From NCBI GenBank assembly GCA_016929775.1, contig JAFGIE010000224.1:1-7998 (forward strand): 7,998 nucleotides of DNA. Reading direction: 5' to 3'. How positions within the stretch are numbered: position 1 is the first letter of the stretch; the number at the start of each line of letters is the position of its first letter. Positions 5,763 through 7,998 of this stretch are shown here, piece by piece. A program made the position numbers and the translations under genes. Under the pieces are notes generated by a model, which saw only the letters and a list, made by a program, of their open reading frames with translations, was not told the DNA's origin and searched no databases. Origin of the DNA: Anaerolineae bacterium (GTDB taxonomy: Bacteria; Chloroflexota; Anaerolineae; JAFGEY01).

Positions 5763-7787
5763 TCAGTTTACGATCCAGTCGGCTGCATCGCTGACCGGGT
5801 GGCCTGTGGGGTCGAGGACATAGACGGGCCGGAAGTGATCCGGTGGGGTATAGATGTACATGCCGGTGCGCAACACATAGGGCGCCGGGGGCGCGTCCGC
5901 GTCGACGGCGATCTCGAACCAGCTGACGACCGTGTCGCCCTCCCGCCAGTACGCAACTGGGTACCCCTCTCCATCGCGCTGTCCCACGCGCAGGCCCTCG
6001 AGCGTGAGCAGGTGATTGGCAAAGCTGTAACCCTGCCCGGGCGGGCTGTCCGGCAGGGCGCGGACCTGCCAATACAGGCTGAGCTGCAGGGCCTCGCCCG
6101 GGGCGGGTTCTCCCGAGAGGCCATAGCCGAGCAGCGACACGCCGTTGTCGAGGGGCAGAGCACCCGTGCTGGGGCGGACGGGCGGACGGGGCGCTTGGCC
6201 CGCCGGCAGGCGGTAGAAGCGGTAAGCGCCGCTCCGCTCTCGAAGCCAGACCGTGTCGCCGGGGAGAGCCGCAGCGTAGGGCGCGATCGCATTGGCTACG
6301 CGGTCTGCGCCCGGCGAGAGCACGAGGAGCGTGTCCGTGCGCGCGGCGGGGTAGAGCAGGCCCGCCTCTTGGTCGACAAAGCGAACCTCGACGGCGCGTC
6401 CGGCGACGAACTCAAAGAAGGCAGGGCACTCTTGGGTCGCCGGGTCGTCGCCCGGGCAGTAGACGATCGCCCGTCCGCCGCCCCACTCGCGGGCGTGGCT
6501 CCTGAGCGTGGCGGACACTTGGCGCAGGATGGCGATCGGCGTGCCAGCCCCGCCGGGCGTCTCGTAGCGCTCGACAAAGGCATAGATTGAGAGGGAAAGG
6601 TGGACCTGCCACGCTACCAGGATCGCGCCGAGTAGCGCTGCGAGCCCACGCACCAGCCTCCCGACCTGGAGGCGCGAGGTGGACCGGCGGAGCAGGTCGT
6701 GCGCCGCGGCGCCAATCGCCAGGTACGGAGCCGGGTAGAGCGGCACGAGATAGTGCGGGTAGACGGGAGAGCGCGAGCGCAGGTAAAAGAGGACCGGCAC
6801 GCAGAGCCAGAGCAGGAGCACGCCGTCCCGTAGGAAGGATGGGCGGCGGGCCCTGAGGCGCCACAGCCGCAACAGGAGATAGAGGGCGGATGCCACGAGC
6901 AGCCCTTCCTCGATCCGGGCAGGCCAGTAGCGCAGGTCGAGCACGCTGGACAGGTACTGCTCGTAGCGCTCTGGCCCGGCGAGGGCGTGTATCTCGCGCC
7001 CGCCGACGTTGAGCAAGGCGTAGCGCAGGGCGTTCCACTGCGTGGTCGACGGTCCGCGCGCGACGCTCAGGATGCCGCGGACGTTGGCCCAACCGTGGCG
7101 CGCGTCGAAGGCCAGGTAGGGGGCATAGAGGAGCGCACCGGCTGCCAGTCCTGCGAGCAGAGGAGGTCCCCACCACGCTAGGCGCCGGTGGGTTGGCCTG
7201 AGGGCCACGGTCAAGAGCACGGCGAGAAGCAGCACCGGCGCGAGAGCCAGGGCGGCAAAGTGGATCTGGACGAGAGCAGCCACGGCGACCACCGCTCCGG
7301 CGAGCGCCCAGCGCCTGGCCTCGACGGCCCAGGCGAGCAGGAGGGCGGCAGAGAGGACCACGAGGGGCAGCAGCAGGTCCTGGGCCCACACCTTGCGCGC
7401 ATAGAACACGGCCCACGGTGAGACCGCCAGGAGTGCGGCGGCGACGCGCCCGGTGGTCCGATCCCAGAAGCGACAGCCCAGGGCATAGGTTGCCCACACG
7501 CCCGCGACGTTGAGCAGTGCGACAAAGGCGGTCACGGCGAGCGGATCGCGGCTGAGCAGCACGGGCAGTGCGATCAAATAGACGGTCAGCGGCGGGTTAG
7601 CGATGCCGGTCGAGGACGTCATGCCGGTGAGCGGGAGAGCGCCGCCGTCGATCCAGTGGGCGGCAAGGTTGCTGACCCTGGCTTCGTCGAACTTGAACTC
7701 GCCCGCGTCCAGGTTCCAGAGGCGGAGAAAGGCCGCCAGGGCCAGGATCGCGATCAGTGGGATGTCGATCCGTCTGCGCACACGCAA
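5763..7787 (-). CDS. GT39/PMT-like membrane glycosyltransferase with C-terminal beta-rich domain
   Basis: This 674-residue integral membrane protein resembles GT-C fold glycosyltransferases of the GT39/PMT_2/ArnT type, which move a sugar from a polyprenyl-phosphate donor to an acceptor outside the membrane. N-terminal RLWNLDAGEFKFDEA (22-36) holds the acidic D34-E35 pair expected in the first extracytoplasmic loop. Multiple hydrophobic helices continue to about residue 405, and FDARHGWANVRG (227-238) is typical of the group. Residues 406-674 are soluble and probably outside. The last 130 or so (GVSLLGYGLSGEPAPGEALQ from 549, WFEIAVD, YVLRTGMYIYTP) look like a beta-sandwich. The start is TTG at 7787: an in-frame TGA lies just upstream (7797-7799) and GAGG is 7 nt before the TTG. 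GTG at 7781 is the only close rival. Donor and acceptor are unknown, and no glycan genes flank it. Confidence 0.87.
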   Translation of the reverse strand: MRVRRRIDIPLIAILALAAFLRLWNLDAGEFKFDEARVSNLAAHWIDGGALPLTGMTSSTGIANPPLTVYLIALPVLLSRDPLAVTAFVALLNVAGVWATYALGCRFWDRTTGRVAAALLAVSPWAVFYARKVWAQDLLLPLVVLSAALLLAWAVEARRWALAGAVVAVAALVQIHFAALALAPVLLLAVLLTVALRPTHRRLAWWGPPLLAGLAAGALLYAPYLAFDARHGWANVRGILSVARGPSTTQWNALRYALLNVGGREIHALAGPERYEQYLSSVLDLRYWPARIEEGLLVASALYLLLRLWRLRARRPSFLRDGVLLLWLCVPVLFYLRSRSPVYPHYLVPLYPAPYLAIGAAAHDLLRRSTSRLQVGRLVRGLAALLGAILVAWQVHLSLSIYAFVERYETPGGAGTPIAILRQVSATLRSHAREWGGGRAIVYCPGDDPATQECPAFFEFVAGRAVEVRFVDQEAGLLYPAARTDTLLVLSPGADRVANAIAPYAAALPGDTVWLRERSGAYRFYRLPAGQAPRPPVRPSTGALPLDNGVSLLGYGLSGEPAPGEALQLSLYWQVRALPDSPPGQGYSFANHLLTLEGLRVGQRDGEGYPVAYWREGDTVVSWFEIAVDADAPPAPYVLRTGMYIYTPPDHFRPVYVLDPTGHPVSDAADWIVN

Positions 7788-7794
7788 GGGACGT

Positions 7795-7798
7795 CCTC
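7795..7798 (-). promoter_or_regulatory. Ribosome binding site supporting the TTG start of the glycosyltransferase
   Basis: GAGG on the minus strand lies 7 nt before the TTG at 7787, the same spacing as at three other starts in this window. The alternative GTG at 7781 would be 13 nt away. Confidence 0.6.
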
Positions 7799-7822
7799 AC
7801 AAGTGGGCCTGCAAGCATGGTG

Positions 7823-7839
7823 TGGGTCACCCATATGGG
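7823..7839. promoter_or_regulatory. Overlapping palindromes at the start of the glycosyltransferase leader
   Basis: CCCATATGGG (7830-7839) is a perfect 10-bp palindrome. TGGGT-C-ACCCA (7823-7833) is an inverted repeat that shares part of it. They fall at about +3 to +19 of the predicted transcript, a common place for a repressor site. This is inference from position and symmetry only. Confidence 0.3.
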
Positions 7840-7848
7840 CACGGCGCA

Positions 7849-7878
7849 ATTGTACCATCGAAGCGCCAAAACGACCAA
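7849..7878 (-). promoter_or_regulatory. Predicted promoter of the glycosyltransferase gene
   Basis: On the minus strand TTGGTC (7873-7878, weak -35), an 18-bp spacer and TACAAT (7849-7854) preceded by TGG form an extended -10 promoter. The start would be near 7842. The leader of about 54 nt begins with two overlapping palindromes (7823-7839). Confidence 0.55.
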
Positions 7879-7908
7879 GCTTCGCCAACTAGCCACCCTA
7901 CGGCTTGC

Positions 7909-7998
7909 CATTGCGAGTAACCCATCCCGGCTGTGCCGGGACGCTCTCAGCGAGGACACCCTGTGCTACTGTCACTGCGAGGCGGCGCCCTTCCCGCC
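7909..7998. repeat. Possible degenerate dispersed-repeat remnant with hairpin
   Basis: The word CA(T/C)TGCGAG occurs at 7909-7917 and 7973-7981 in the same orientation. It resembles the ATTGCGAG-type ends of noncoding dispersed repeats found in many bacterial genomes. Between them is a perfect 7-bp stem with a 3-nt loop, TCCCGGC-TGT-GCCGGGA (7925-7941). No open frame here looks coding. The element probably continues past the window edge. Confidence 0.35.

Noticed and set aside
5799..6590. A 263-codon open frame on the plus strand opposite the glycosyltransferase
   Set aside because: Antisense shadow of a well-supported gene; composition is biased and no motif is visible.
119..7787. A single operon of the four minus-strand genes
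   Set aside because: The plus-strand exonuclease gene interrupts the series, and each minus-strand gene has its own promoter with intergenic gaps of about 85-141 bp between the three contiguous ones.
1..7998. Search for a defence system, mobile element, CRISPR, riboswitch or RNA gene
   Set aside because: No regular spaced repeats, transposase or integrase motifs, tRNA-like cloverleaf or known riboswitch core were seen. The lone exonuclease and PHP-type protein are not paired with any defence partner in the window.

Overview
This window looks like an ordinary chromosomal stretch of a high-GC bacterium. It holds four complete minus-strand genes, one complete plus-strand gene, and a possible gene tail at the left edge. 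No rRNA, tRNA, CRISPR array, transposase or phage gene was seen. Two proteins resemble types I associate with Chloroflexota (Anaerolineae-like bacteria): a GT39-type membrane glycosyltransferase with a C-terminal beta-sandwich, and a two-TM protein with a conserved-looking cytosolic domain. That placement is inference from protein style, not from a marker-gene search.

Layout, left to right. A possible C-terminal gene tail on the plus strand (3-80) converges on a PHP/DUF3604-type metal-dependent hydrolase (119-1747, minus). A divergent intergenic region with a promoter for each side (about 1748-1898) leads to a DEDDy-type 3'-5' exonuclease (1899-2612, plus). A 12-bp-stem hairpin (2622-2652) sits between this gene and a convergent two-TM protein of unknown function (2673-3731, minus). 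Next is lepA, encoding elongation factor 4 (3873-5678, minus), then a GT39-like glycosyltransferase (5763-7787, minus). The right end (7788-7998) is noncoding and holds that gene's promoter, a small hairpin and what look like degenerate dispersed-repeat ends.

Despite their shared direction, the minus-strand genes do not look like one operon, because each has its own recognisable sigma70-type promoter. Three of these share an extended -10 word, TGGTACA(A/C)T. lepA and the exonuclease gene instead have perfect TATAAT boxes with good -35 boxes. Four genes have a GAGG-type ribosome binding site 7 nt before the start; lepA is the exception. The genes share no obvious pathway: translation quality control (lepA), nucleic-acid processing (exonuclease), envelope glycosylation (GT), an uncharacterised PHP-type hydrolase and an unknown membrane protein.

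I found no convincing novel multi-gene system. The points most worth checking are the two poorly characterised proteins, the fused domain on the glycosyltransferase, and several small promoter-associated symmetries.
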